A stretch of DNA of 64,000 nt, taken from contig NZ_AP014680.1 of assembly GCF_000829395.1 (NCBI RefSeq), positions 868,001-932,000 on the forward strand, in the 5' to 3' direction. A program made the translations under genes and the position numbers. Positions 16,020 to 24,792 of the stretch are shown piece after piece. Below the pieces are notes generated by a model that had not been told where the DNA came from, made no database searches, and saw only the letters and a program-made list of their open reading frames with translations. Every line of letters starts with the position of its first letter. Positions within the stretch are counted from its first letter, which is position 1. Source of the stretch: Paucilactobacillus hokkaidonensis JCM 18461 (GTDB lineage Bacteria > Bacillota > Bacilli > Lactobacillales > Lactobacillaceae).

Positions 16020-16760
16020 ATGGAAATTAAAAATCAAGTGGTTGTAATTACGGGAGCGTCAACAGGAATCGGTAGGGCCACTGCATTAGCTTTAAGTAAA
16101 TTGGGAGCTAAGGTAGTATTGGGAGCAAGAAGAGCAAGTAAATTGGAATCATTAGTCGCTGAAATCAAACAAAATGGTGGTGATGCAGTTTATCAAATTA
16201 CTGATGTCACTGATTTTTCACAGGTCAAAAAATTAATTGATGTGGCTGTTACCCAATTTGGCCGAGTTGATGTGTTATTTAACAATGCTGGTGTCATACC
16301 GGTTGGGTCGCTGAGTGATTTGTCAGTTATGTCAACTGAGCATCTGGTAGATGTGAATATTAAGGGTGTTTTGTACGGAATTAAGGCTGTGCTGCCAGTA
16401 ATGCATCAACAAGGCAGCGGGCATATTATTACAACTGGTTCTAATGCCAGCCATGTTATTACACCAGAATTTGCAACATATGCCAGTACTAAATTTGCCG
16501 TGCGGGCAATCATGGACGGCTTACGACAAGAAGAAATTGGTAATCATATTCGAGCTACTTTAATCGCTCCAGGTACGGTTAATACTAATTTATATGAGTC
16601 CATCAGTGATCCGGTTAAGCAGCAGCAATCAAAAGAATTTGTTGCTGCACATGGAATGAATCCTGCAGTGATTGCTAACGCGGTTATCTATGCATTGGAA
16701 CAGCCGGATAATATTGGCGTTAATGAAGTTTTGATTAGGGATGTGGAACAAGCCGATTAG
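16020..16760 (+). CDS. Short-chain dehydrogenase/reductase, copy 2
   Basis: A 246-residue SDR, the same length as its upstream neighbour and clearly a tandem duplicate (FAVRAIMDGLRQEEIGNHIR, QPDNIGVNEVL shared). TGASTGIG at 11-18, Tyr154 and Lys158 in TYASTKF, and GARRASK after strand 2 indicate NADP(H). AGGAG lies in the nine-base intergenic gap. Both copies keep all catalytic residues, so they have probably diverged in substrate. Confidence 0.85.
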   Translation: MEIKNQVVVITGASTGIGRATALALSKLGAKVVLGARRASKLESLVAEIKQNGGDAVYQITDVTDFSQVKKLIDVAVTQFGRVDVLFNNAGVIPVGSLSDLSVMSTEHLVDVNIKGVLYGIKAVLPVMHQQGSGHIITTGSNASHVITPEFATYASTKFAVRAIMDGLRQEEIGNHIRATLIAPGTVNTNLYESISDPVKQQQSKEFVAAHGMNPAVIANAVIYALEQPDNIGVNEVLIRDVEQAD

Positions 16761-16782
16761 ATTGGGTTAAGTAATAATGCAA

Positions 16783-16813
16783 AAAAAGACTGGGAAATTT
16801 TCCGAGTCTTTTT
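16783..16813. terminator. Bidirectional terminator between SDR pair and LysR gene
   Basis: AAAAAGACTGGGAAA and TTTTCCGAGTCTTTTT form a stem with a one-base irregularity between convergent genes. Confidence 0.8.
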
Positions 16814-16824
16814 GGATTAAAAAA

Positions 16825-17712
16825 TTATTGCTGATGAATTTTGTATAATTCCGATCGAATTTTAAATTCTAGTCGTTCGAGCTCTTTTTGTTCCGTGCCA
16901 GGCACTTTCCTTTTAACTGCGACTACGGGCAATGCCGGAGGCTGCTCGACTAAACGTAAAGAACGTAAATTAGAGTCGCGCAACAGTAATTGATGGGCCA
17001 GTGATTCTGGAATTAAGGACCAGGCCTGTTTGAACGATAGATAAGGTAAAATTAAAGTTCCGGCATCAAGCACCACTAGTGGTTGTAATTCGCTGTCCCA
17101 ACACATTGTGTGCCAGGCATCGAATTCATCGTTCCATGGCATGTAGATTTCATCATGGCGCGACAACATGTCCACAGTGACCATATCTGGATATTCGCTG
17201 AGATTGTTAGTGACCAACATTAAGTGCTCTTCACTTATTTTACGAGTATTGATTTGGTGGCGATACATTTTATAAAAGGTAAAACCAATATCAGCAGTGC
17301 CGCTTTCCACGCAACTGTAGATATAGTCAGCGTTACCATTAATTAATGAATATCTTAGAGTAGGATCTTCTTTCATTAACAACGGACAAATAATAGAAAG
17401 AATTGATTCACTAATAGAAGGCGCACTGGCCACTTTAATGTTGTGAAAATTAGCTGATTCCTTTAAATTGGTCGTTTGGTGAACTAACTGCATCCATTGT
17501 TCAGCAATTGGAACCAGCTTTTCGCCATACCGGGTCAACGTCACGGTGGGTTGTCCTTTGAGGCGATTAATTAGCGTAACGCCTAACTGTGATTCTAAAC
17601 GTCGTAATCGATTACTAACTGCTGCTTGGGTAATATATAACGAATCAGCGGCTTGTGAAATTTGTTTGTACTCAACGATTTTTAAAAATGTTTGCAATAA
17701 TTCGGGATTCAA
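16825..17712 (-). CDS. LysR-family transcriptional regulator
   Basis: A 295-residue LysR-type protein. The N-terminal helix-turn-helix spans about 1-60 (LLQTFLKIVEYKQISQAADSLYITQAAVSNRLRRLE), followed by a linker helix and a periplasmic-binding-like effector domain (about 90-290). The start is a TTG with a weak purine-rich site upstream. The target genes and co-inducer are unknown; it is convergent with the SDR pair rather than divergent, so a direct link is uncertain. Confidence 0.85.
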   Translation of the reverse strand: MNPELLQTFLKIVEYKQISQAADSLYITQAAVSNRLRRLESQLGVTLINRLKGQPTVTLTRYGEKLVPIAEQWMQLVHQTTNLKESANFHNIKVASAPSISESILSIICPLLMKEDPTLRYSLINGNADYIYSCVESGTADIGFTFYKMYRHQINTRKISEEHLMLVTNNLSEYPDMVTVDMLSRHDEIYMPWNDEFDAWHTMCWDSELQPLVVLDAGTLILPYLSFKQAWSLIPESLAHQLLLRDSNLRSLRLVEQPPALPVVAVKRKVPGTEQKELERLEFKIRSELYKIHQQ

Positions 17713-17750
17713 AAGATCAACTCTTTTCTTTGAAAACTATGTGGACCGGT

Positions 17751-18392
17751 TTATTCATTGTATGTTATTAATTGAGAATCATTATCTGATAACTTCAAAA
17801 TTGAAATACCACCATTTTTAGGGTAGTTATCCAGCGTATTGATATGATGATAATCTGCTAAAGTTCTAATAAAAGTACCGTGAGTCACCAGCAAAATGTT
17901 GGCATTATCGTGAGCATCTTTACGGAGCTGGTTTAAACCAGCTTGCCAGCGCTTAATTACCTGCGCGTATGTTTCGGCCAAGTTGCTGGGGTCGGCCAAA
18001 TGCATTAATCGCCGAGCTTCTATCAATCCTTTGTCAGCAATGATTTCTTCTTGGGTATTGTAACCGGCTGGCTGACCAACTTGTTTCCAAGTTGCATCAG
18101 AATCCAAGCCTTCAAAATAACCAAACAATACTTCGCGAAAATCAGAGTTAACTTTTGAGACTGGGGGAACTTGGTCCAATTGTTGTAAAATTAGATTTTT
18201 AGTATCAATTGCGCGGTTGAGATCAGAAGAATAGGCGTAGTCAAAATGGACTGAGCTAAGCGTTTGTCCTGTTTTAATTGCATCTTGACGTCCCTTTTTA
18301 GTTAGGTCTGAATCACACCACCCTTGCATACGATTAAAAGAATTTAATAATGTTTCACCATGCCGGATGACATAAACCGTTAAATTAGCCAT
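17751..18392 (-). CDS. Histidine phosphatase family protein (phosphoglycerate mutase-like)
   Basis: A 213-residue protein with the catalytic RHGET (His11), a second histidine in LLVTHGTF, and SDLNRAIDTKNL. AAAGGGG precedes the ATG. It belongs to the broad branch that includes GpmB/CobC-like phosphatases, and the substrate cannot be assigned. It lies just upstream of the LysR gene on the same strand and may be co-transcribed with it. Confidence 0.85.
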   Translation of the reverse strand: MANLTVYVIRHGETLLNSFNRMQGWCDSDLTKKGRQDAIKTGQTLSSVHFDYAYSSDLNRAIDTKNLILQQLDQVPPVSKVNSDFREVLFGYFEGLDSDATWKQVGQPAGYNTQEEIIADKGLIEARRLMHLADPSNLAETYAQVIKRWQAGLNQLRKDAHDNANILLVTHGTFIRTLADYHHINTLDNYPKNGGISILKLSDNDSQLITYNE

Positions 18393-18450
18393 TAAGATAC
18401 CCCTTTCAATGATAAATTCATAATATCTTAAAAAAAGTTAATATTCAAGC

Positions 18451-18478
18451 TTGTAATGAAAGCGAATTCATATATAAT
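18451..18478 (+). promoter_or_regulatory. PTS operon promoter with cre-like site in the spacer
   Basis: TTGTAA (18451-18456), 16 bases, then TATAAT (18473-18478) make a strong promoter. TGAAAGCGAATTCA (18457-18470) fits the cre consensus at 13 of 14 positions and fills the spacer, so CcpA would block polymerase directly. Confidence 0.7.
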
Positions 18479-18569
18479 ATGTTTAGGCATTAAAATTGCA
18501 TTTGTTACTAAGCAATTATTTTTTTGTAATTTATTGTCACATTTTTTTATATTCAGGGAGGTATTTATA

Positions 18570-19346
18570 ATGGATGTCACGTTATCGGTATGGCAGGCTT
18601 TATTGATTGCCATTTGGGTTGCGCTAGTTGAATCACGAGTTCTTGGATTTGCGACACTGACAATGCGGTTTAGCCCATTAATGACCGGGATGATGGTCGG
18701 ATTTATCATGGGTGATATTAAACAGGCCATGATTGTTACGGCAGCAATTCAGTTGGTTTACATGGGTTTTGTTGCTCCAGGTGGTGCATTGCCAGCTGAG
18801 CCTGCAATTGGTGCTGCCATTGCGGTTCCAGTTGCACTGTTAGGTCATATGAGTCCTCAAGGGGCGATCGCCATTGCGGTTCCAGTTGCATTGTTAGGAA
18901 GTTACCTGTATCAGTTCCGGTTCTTCCTAAACACATTTGCGTTAAAGCCAATGGACAAGTATGCACGTGAGGGAAATGCCCACGGATTGAGACTTTCAAT
19001 TATTGGGATTCCAACCTTAATTTCGTTTGTACTATTTATTCCACTAATTTTTATTGCACTTTACTTTGGGGCTCCAGTTATTTCTAGTTTAGTTTCCAGC
19101 ATTGCTCACGGGACAGTTATTCATGTTTTGAATACCGTTGGTGGTGGCCTGGCTGCTCTAGGAATTGCAATTATCATGCAAGTTATTGGTAAGACACGCT
19201 TATTACCATTCTTCTTCTTGGCCTACTTTATGAGTGTGGCATTTGCCAAATTAAATATTAACATGACTATTTACGCAATCTTCGGTGTTATCTTTGCGAT
19301 CTTGTACGTTACACTTTCGCAAAAGAATGCATCAGACAATAGTTAA
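18570..19346 (+). CDS. PTS mannose/fructose/sorbose-family transporter subunit IIC
   Basis: A 258-residue polytopic membrane protein, one of the two sugar-channel subunits of a mannose-class PTS. The motifs LGFATLTMRFSPLMTG and GFVAPGGALPAEPAIGAAIAVP are typical of IIC. The ATG at 18570 follows GGGAGG and is chosen over a start 38 codons upstream that would lie across the promoter. First gene of a IIC-IID-IIA-IIB operon with separate IIA and IIB genes. The sugar cannot be inferred from sequence. Confidence 0.92.
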   Translation: MDVTLSVWQALLIAIWVALVESRVLGFATLTMRFSPLMTGMMVGFIMGDIKQAMIVTAAIQLVYMGFVAPGGALPAEPAIGAAIAVPVALLGHMSPQGAIAIAVPVALLGSYLYQFRFFLNTFALKPMDKYAREGNAHGLRLSIIGIPTLISFVLFIPLIFIALYFGAPVISSLVSSIAHGTVIHVLNTVGGGLAALGIAIIMQVIGKTRLLPFFFLAYFMSVAFAKLNINMTIYAIFGVIFAILYVTLSQKNASDNS

Positions 19347-19360
19347 AGGAGGACTAGAAA

Positions 19361-20257
19361 ATGAGTGAAAATCCAACAGTAGAAGCAAGTAACGATGAAC
19401 CACAAGCAACAACTGAACATCGGATTCCACAACCAGATGCGATTACCAATAAAGATTTGATGAAATCATGGTTTGGCTGGTGGTGGGCTAATGAAATCCC
19501 GCATACATTTGACCGAATGCTAGCTCCTTCATTTTGTTTCGGTTTAATTCCAACATTACAAAAACTATATAAAGATAAAGATGAATTAGCTAAGGCATTT
19601 CAACGGCATTTATTATTCTTTAATACCCAAGCTACTTGGGGTGGTGGTACCCTAACCGGTGTAACCATTTCACTTGAAGAAGCACGTGCCAAAGCATTGG
19701 CAAATGGTGAAGAACCAATTTCAGAAGATATGATCAACAATACTAAAGTTGGTTTGATGGGTCCGTTAGCCGGGATTGGTGATTCGATTGATTCCGGAAC
19801 TGTCCAATATATTTTTATTGCGATGTTTTTACCATTTGCTAAGCAGGGTAATTTCTTAGGAGCATTGCTTCCATTCCTATGTTTTGCAATTGCAACCTTC
19901 ACTTACGGTTATTACTTTACCAAGATGGGTTATTCATTAGGGCGGTCTGCCGCTAAAGAAATCATGACTGGTGGCCGGATGCAAGGAATTATTGATGGTC
20001 TAGGAATCTTAGGTCTTTACATGATGGGTATTTTAGCCGGTCAATACATCACAGTGAGAAGTTACTTGAAATTCTCAATTAGTGGCAAAGTATTTAACGT
20101 GAACTCAATTTTGAATGAAATTTTACCAGGAGCTTTACCATTACTGGCAGTTATGCTTGTGTACTGGTATTTCCAACGCCAAGGACTTAAAATCACCCGT
20201 GCCTTGTTATACTTAACTGGTGCCTTGATTGTACTAGGAATCTTCTACATCATCTAA
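19361..20257 (+). CDS. PTS mannose/fructose/sorbose-family transporter subunit IID
   Basis: A 298-residue IID subunit. It has an N-terminal soluble region (W-F-G-W-W-W-A-N-E), the family motif HLLFFNTQATWGGGTLTGV, GPLAGIGDSID, and C-terminal membrane helices. It partners IIC in sugar translocation. AAAGGAGG precedes the ATG, 14 bases after the IIC gene. Confidence 0.93.
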   Translation: MSENPTVEASNDEPQATTEHRIPQPDAITNKDLMKSWFGWWWANEIPHTFDRMLAPSFCFGLIPTLQKLYKDKDELAKAFQRHLLFFNTQATWGGGTLTGVTISLEEARAKALANGEEPISEDMINNTKVGLMGPLAGIGDSIDSGTVQYIFIAMFLPFAKQGNFLGALLPFLCFAIATFTYGYYFTKMGYSLGRSAAKEIMTGGRMQGIIDGLGILGLYMMGILAGQYITVRSYLKFSISGKVFNVNSILNEILPGALPLLAVMLVYWYFQRQGLKITRALLYLTGALIVLGIFYII

Positions 20258-20284
20258 TTAGCTAACGGAGGTTGAGATTAAATT

Positions 20285-20704
20285 ATGAAACGTGCATTTT
20301 TAGTAATTACACATGGTGACATGGGTACTGAAACAGTCAAAAGTATGGAACTCTTAATGGGTCCCCAAGAAAATGTAACTGCGTTGGGTTTACACCCAGG
20401 CGAATCAGTTGATTCATTACGAGATCAAGCTTACGAGGTTCTAGCCAAAAATGAGGACCAGTATGAGGAAACTATTGTATTGGTTGATTTGCTTGGCGGG
20501 AGTCCATCGAACGTTTCATTATCGACATTAGCTAAGTATCGCGAATTAAAGATTGTAACCGGATTAAGTTTGCCATTGCTAATTAACTTATTGAACTTTT
20601 CAGAGGCAGAGGCTGATACTGAAAAGCTGATCAACGATTCTATTGATGTTGCTAAGGATGGTATGAAGCTAATTGATAAGAACTTTTTGCAACATAAAAG
20701 TTAA
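20285..20704 (+). CDS. PTS mannose-family phosphocarrier subunit IIA
   Basis: A 139-residue cytosolic IIA. The phosphorylated residue is His10 in VITHGDMG, and DLLGGSPSN is the second family motif. It takes phosphate from HPr and passes it to IIB. ACGGAGG lies about 12 bases before the ATG. Third gene of the operon. Confidence 0.92.
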   Translation: MKRAFLVITHGDMGTETVKSMELLMGPQENVTALGLHPGESVDSLRDQAYEVLAKNEDQYEETIVLVDLLGGSPSNVSLSTLAKYRELKIVTGLSLPLLINLLNFSEAEADTEKLINDSIDVAKDGMKLIDKNFLQHKS

Positions 20705-20759
20705 TGATTAGGTTATAATGTAAGTAATATCAATAATTAATGTATTGGAGGAATCAACA

Positions 20760-21242
20760 ATGGGAATAATTAATTTAGCTCGTGTCGATGATCGTTTAAT
20801 TCACGGTCAAGTAATGACAAAATGGACCAAAGGTTTTGGAACTAACTCAGTTTATGTGGTGGATAACGCTACTGCAGCTGATGACTTTATGAAAGACATT
20901 TACGTCAGCACAAATTCAACTGGTGGTTTGAGCATTAAAGTGTATTCAGCCACAGAAGTTGCCGAAGAATGGAAGAAAAATCAATTTGGTGATGACAAAG
21001 TAGTGATTGTCTTTAAGTACATCAAAGAAGTGCAAGAAGCACTTGATGCTGGACTTGAACTTAAATCATTAAATATCGGTGGGGTTTCTAAGAAACCAAA
21101 TACTGAATTTGTTATTCCAACGGTGGCCATTGGTGATGAAGAGCGTGCTTTATTAAAAGCAATTCATGATAGCGGCATTGATGTGTTCTTCCAAACCGTA
21201 CCAGATTCTAGAAAAGTTGAATATAATTCAGCTATCAAGTAA
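20760..21242 (+). CDS. PTS mannose/fructose/sorbose-family subunit IIB
   Basis: A 160-residue cytosolic IIB whose phosphorylated His15 lies in RVDDRLIHGQVMTKW. It phosphorylates the incoming sugar. The ATG at 20760 follows TTGGAGGA; an ATG five codons upstream lacks a ribosome site. TTATAAT-like sequence upstream could give an internal promoter. Last gene of the PTS operon; no sugar-catabolic enzyme or LevR-type activator is adjacent. Confidence 0.93.
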   Translation: MGIINLARVDDRLIHGQVMTKWTKGFGTNSVYVVDNATAADDFMKDIYVSTNSTGGLSIKVYSATEVAEEWKKNQFGDDKVVIVFKYIKEVQEALDAGLELKSLNIGGVSKKPNTEFVIPTVAIGDEERALLKAIHDSGIDVFFQTVPDSRKVEYNSAIK

Positions 21243-21277
21243 AACTTGACGTTGATGACAAGTTTTGTAACGATTAA

Positions 21278-21307
21278 AGTCTGGGGCTATGTTCCCAGAC
21301 TTTTTTG
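21278..21307 (+). terminator. Terminator of the PTS operon
   Basis: AGTCTGGG-GCTATGTT-CCCAGACT plus TTTTTT forms a perfect eight-base-pair stem. Confidence 0.9.
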
Positions 21308-21383
21308 GTTATGGATGTGATTGAAAAATGATCAGGTCCCAACCAACTTTTTTGCACTCTATCAAAGAATTAGAGGATCAATT

Positions 21384-22031
21384 TTGAAAAATAACTATGA
21401 GGTTTACCCCGATAAAATCAGAACGTATACTACTTCAATCATTTTTCTGGCCTTTGCACTTGGCTTTTTGGCGATTATTTTCGTGAAAACTTGGTTGATT
21501 TTAAAACTCTTTGCCATTTTTTTCGGCGTTTTATTTGCTTATTTAGCCTATAAAACATTTCGTGATGGTCATTTAGATCACCCGGATTATCTGATTAATG
21601 ATCAAGGAGTTACTGATAACACTAAGGATTCTCCTGTGACAGTTTCGTGGGATGATATTCTAAAAATTGAAATGACGCCTAATAATGCTGTCATGCAAAT
21701 TGGTATTTTAGCGACTAGTACTGTTAGTGATGAGGCTCAAAAGGCAACGGCATTAAAAGATAATTTGTCCAATAATGGTAATTTGGCCTTTTATTCAATT
21801 ATGATTGATGGGTTTCGCTATCGACAAAAGCCGTTTTTAAAGATTTTTAAAGAGCTAGAGCGACAGGGAATTGAACATAATCCACAGATCTTAATTAGTG
21901 AATATATTGATCTTGAAACAAAACGGAAGATGGCCGATAAACGGGATGCTGAAATCAGAGCCGCGCGAAAACAAAGAAAATTGGAACAACGGATGAATAA
22001 TCCTAAAAAACATTGGTGGCAACGAAGTTAG
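21384..22031 (+). CDS. Membrane-anchored protein of unknown function
   Basis: About 215 residues with two hydrophobic helices near the N-terminus (TTSIIFLAFALGFLAIIFV and a second following closely). A soluble domain follows, with a PH-like feel (VSWDDILKIEM), and a strongly basic C-terminal tail ends KKHWWQRS. AGAGGA precedes the TTG at 21384. A frame extension to a TTG at 21321 has no ribosome site and begins just past the PTS terminator. I recognise no named family; a small PH-domain membrane protein is one possibility. Confidence 0.6.
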   Translation: MKNNYEVYPDKIRTYTTSIIFLAFALGFLAIIFVKTWLILKLFAIFFGVLFAYLAYKTFRDGHLDHPDYLINDQGVTDNTKDSPVTVSWDDILKIEMTPNNAVMQIGILATSTVSDEAQKATALKDNLSNNGNLAFYSIMIDGFRYRQKPFLKIFKELERQGIEHNPQILISEYIDLETKRKMADKRDAEIRAARKQRKLEQRMNNPKKHWWQRS

Positions 22032-22042
22032 TTGGCAGTGGT

Positions 22043-22097
22043 AAAGAGTGAGAAAATGAGCGAGTAGATTCTAAACTCCTCATTTTCCACTCTTTTT
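22043..22097. repeat. Hairpin terminator, collapsed relative of element A
   Basis: GAGTGAGAAAATGAG pairs with CTCATTTTCCACTC and is followed by TTTTT, so it can terminate the upstream gene. The loop GCGAGTAGATTCTAAACTC resembles the conserved strand of the larger elements at 34.6 and 61.2 kb (GGCGATTAGATTCTGAGC). Confidence 0.65.
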
Positions 22098-22159
22098 AAT
22101 TAACATTTTAAAAACAGCGTTATACTGGGACTATCAAATTAAAAGAAAGAAGTATAAAA

Positions 22160-24673
22160 ATGGCTGTTCAACATCGTGAAACGATTCCTGAAAATATTGA
22201 AGTTACTGGTGCACACGTTAATAATTTAAAAAATATTGATGTGAAAATACCATTAAATGCATTTGTCGCTATCACTGGACGCTCTGGATCCGGCAAATCT
22301 TCATTAGCAATGGGGGTTTTGTATGCTGAAGGAGCTAGACGTTATTTAGATGCGTTATCAACCTATACTAGAAGACGAATCAGTCAAGTTGGAAAGGCGG
22401 CAGTTGACCAGGTTAAACATTTGCCATCTGCGTTGGCACTGCGTCAACGACCCACTGTTCCTGGAGTTCGCTCTACAGTGGGAACGATGACTGAAAGCTT
22501 AAATGTATTACGATTAATGTTTTCACGACTGGGCTCGCATCGGTGTCCCAATGGTCATCAGATTCCACCAACGCTTGAAGTAGCCGAAAATATGGGGTAC
22601 GTCACGTGTCCAGTTTGCCATGTCACGTTTATGGCTTTTGGGGCAGAGGACTTTGCTTTTAATTCACAGGGGGCTTGCCCGGACTGTAATGGAACAGGAA
22701 AAATTAGACAGATTATGCCTGAAAGGCTGATTCCAGACCAGACGTTAACCCTACGACAAGGAGCGGTGGCGTCATGGCGTTTGCCTGGCCGTAATTTTAT
22801 GATCTATGTGGCGCAACAAATTGGTATTCCAATTGATACACCATTTAATCAATTGAGTGCAGCACAGCAAAAACAAGTTTGGTCCGGAAAAAAGGAACAA
22901 TATGCGATTAATATTCCTTCAAAGACAGGGAAAATTTTTCATATGGATAATGCACAGTATGAAAATGCGTTTGCGGCAGTTGAGGACAGCTTGGCGACTA
23001 CTACTAACGAACGTGCGATTCAAAGACTGAATCGATTCTATGATTTCACCACCTGTCCAACTTGCCATGGTAATCGGTTTGATCCTAAATTAATGACAAC
23101 TAAGCTTGCAGATTTAAATATTGCACAAGTATCACAAATGACAATGACTGAGTTAATGGATTTTGCAGATAAGATTCTGGACTGGTTGCCCGATAAAATG
23201 CAACCGATTGGTAAAAATTTAGTTGGTGAATTTTCAAATAGTCTTCAGCCAATTTTAGATTTAGGACTAGACTATTTAACCTTGGACCGGCCTGGTGAAA
23301 CGTTATCCACTGGTGAACTACAGCGAATTCAGCTGGGTAGAACGTTACGCAGTGAAACAACCGGTGTATTGTACATTTTGGATGAGCCATCAATTGGGTT
23401 GCATCCGGCCAATGTTGCTGGGTTAATCAAAATTTTGCGTCAATTAGTATCTATGGGCAATTCCTTGGTAGTAGTCGATCACGATACAAGCATCATTAGT
23501 GCGGCCGATTATGTTATTGAAATTGGACCAGCGGCTGGTAATGATGGTGGTACGATTGTTGCACAGGGAACGGTAGCTGAAATTAAACGAGAATCACAAT
23601 CACTAATTGCGCCATTTTTAACTGGGACGGCGACATTACGAGACCGACCAATCATTGCTAATGAGCAACCAACTGAAAATAAGCAATTACAAGTGACAGT
23701 TAACGATCGGTATAATTTACATAATGTTACTGCTAAATTCTTATTAAATCGATTGAACGTTGTTTCTGGTTATTCAGGTGCTGGTAAATCAACCTTAATT
23801 TTAGATAGCTTAATTCCCGCATTAAAGGCTGCCAATGCCGGTAGTGCTCTGCCGAAATATGTTAAGTCGGTTGCGACTGGTGGAATTAAGAATATCGTGA
23901 CGGTCGATTCGGTACCAGTGGGTAAAAATGTTCGTTCTACAGTTGCGACTTATACAGGCATATTAGATGAACTACGAAAACTATTTGCACAAACTGATGA
24001 AGCGCAACAAGCACAATTTAATGCAAGTCATTTTTCATACAACGTTAAGGCAGGTGCTTGCCCAACCTGTAATGGGACTGGATCGATTTCATTAGATATT
24101 CAGTATTTACCAGATATGGTGGAAGAGTGTCCCACTTGTCATGGCAAACGGTATAATGACGAAACGCTGCAAATTAAATGGAACAACATGAGTATTGCTG
24201 ATGTTTTGGCCTTGGATGTTAATGGTGCCATTAAAGTATTTGAACAGACACCAAAAATAAAATCAATGTTGAGTCAGTTGCAATCAATGGGATTAGGTTA
24301 CTTACATTTAGGTGAAAGCACGCCGGCATTATCAGGCGGTGAAGCTCAACGATTAAAGTTAGTGTCGCATATGGGACGAAAGCAAGATGAGACGCTATTT
24401 GTATTTGATGAACCATCCGTTGGGTTGCATCCATTAGACATTCAAACGTTGATTAAGGTATTTGATCAGTTATTAGCCAAAGGGGCCACCATTATTACCA
24501 TTGAACACGATCTAGACATTTTAGCTAACGCTGATTACATTATTGATTTAGGGCCTAAGGGTGGACAGCTGGGTGGTCAAATTGTTGGTAGCGGCACACC
24601 GCAAGAGCTGGCAAATAATCAAAATAGTGAAACAGGCAAGTTTCTTAAGCAACATTTACAATTATTCCAATAA
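22160..24673 (+). CDS. UvrA-like ABC ATPase (short UvrA paralogue)
   Basis: An 837-residue tandem ABC protein of the UvrA family. Walker A motifs are GRSGSGKSS (about 38-46) and GYSGAGKST. Zinc-finger pairs CPVC/CPDC and CPTC/CPTC flank the insertion domains, signatures are LSTGELQR and LSGGEAQR, and Walker B is FVFDEPSVGLHP. It is about 100 residues shorter than housekeeping UvrA, mainly in the first half where UvrB binds, so it is a UvrA2-type paralogue. Such proteins are linked to DNA-damage or drug tolerance. It has no uvrB neighbour here. Confidence 0.87.
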   Translation: MAVQHRETIPENIEVTGAHVNNLKNIDVKIPLNAFVAITGRSGSGKSSLAMGVLYAEGARRYLDALSTYTRRRISQVGKAAVDQVKHLPSALALRQRPTVPGVRSTVGTMTESLNVLRLMFSRLGSHRCPNGHQIPPTLEVAENMGYVTCPVCHVTFMAFGAEDFAFNSQGACPDCNGTGKIRQIMPERLIPDQTLTLRQGAVASWRLPGRNFMIYVAQQIGIPIDTPFNQLSAAQQKQVWSGKKEQYAINIPSKTGKIFHMDNAQYENAFAAVEDSLATTTNERAIQRLNRFYDFTTCPTCHGNRFDPKLMTTKLADLNIAQVSQMTMTELMDFADKILDWLPDKMQPIGKNLVGEFSNSLQPILDLGLDYLTLDRPGETLSTGELQRIQLGRTLRSETTGVLYILDEPSIGLHPANVAGLIKILRQLVSMGNSLVVVDHDTSIISAADYVIEIGPAAGNDGGTIVAQGTVAEIKRESQSLIAPFLTGTATLRDRPIIANEQPTENKQLQVTVNDRYNLHNVTAKFLLNRLNVVSGYSGAGKSTLILDSLIPALKAANAGSALPKYVKSVATGGIKNIVTVDSVPVGKNVRSTVATYTGILDELRKLFAQTDEAQQAQFNASHFSYNVKAGACPTCNGTGSISLDIQYLPDMVEECPTCHGKRYNDETLQIKWNNMSIADVLALDVNGAIKVFEQTPKIKSMLSQLQSMGLGYLHLGESTPALSGGEAQRLKLVSHMGRKQDETLFVFDEPSVGLHPLDIQTLIKVFDQLLAKGATIITIEHDLDILANADYIIDLGPKGGQLGGQIVGSGTPQELANNQNSETGKFLKQHLQLFQ

Positions 24674-24792
24674 AAACAAGTAGGCCGTGGGTTAATTTCT
24701 TTAAATTACCCTAAAAAATAGGCGCGCAACGCAGCTAATGTTGATTGTATGCTAAAATGTACTCTGATCACTTTAGAGATGGAGAAACCGAT

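Noticed and set aside
18456-18569. N-terminal extension of the PTS IIC gene
   Set aside because: The extension overlaps the promoter and cre-like site; GGGAGG and the family-typical start are at 18570.
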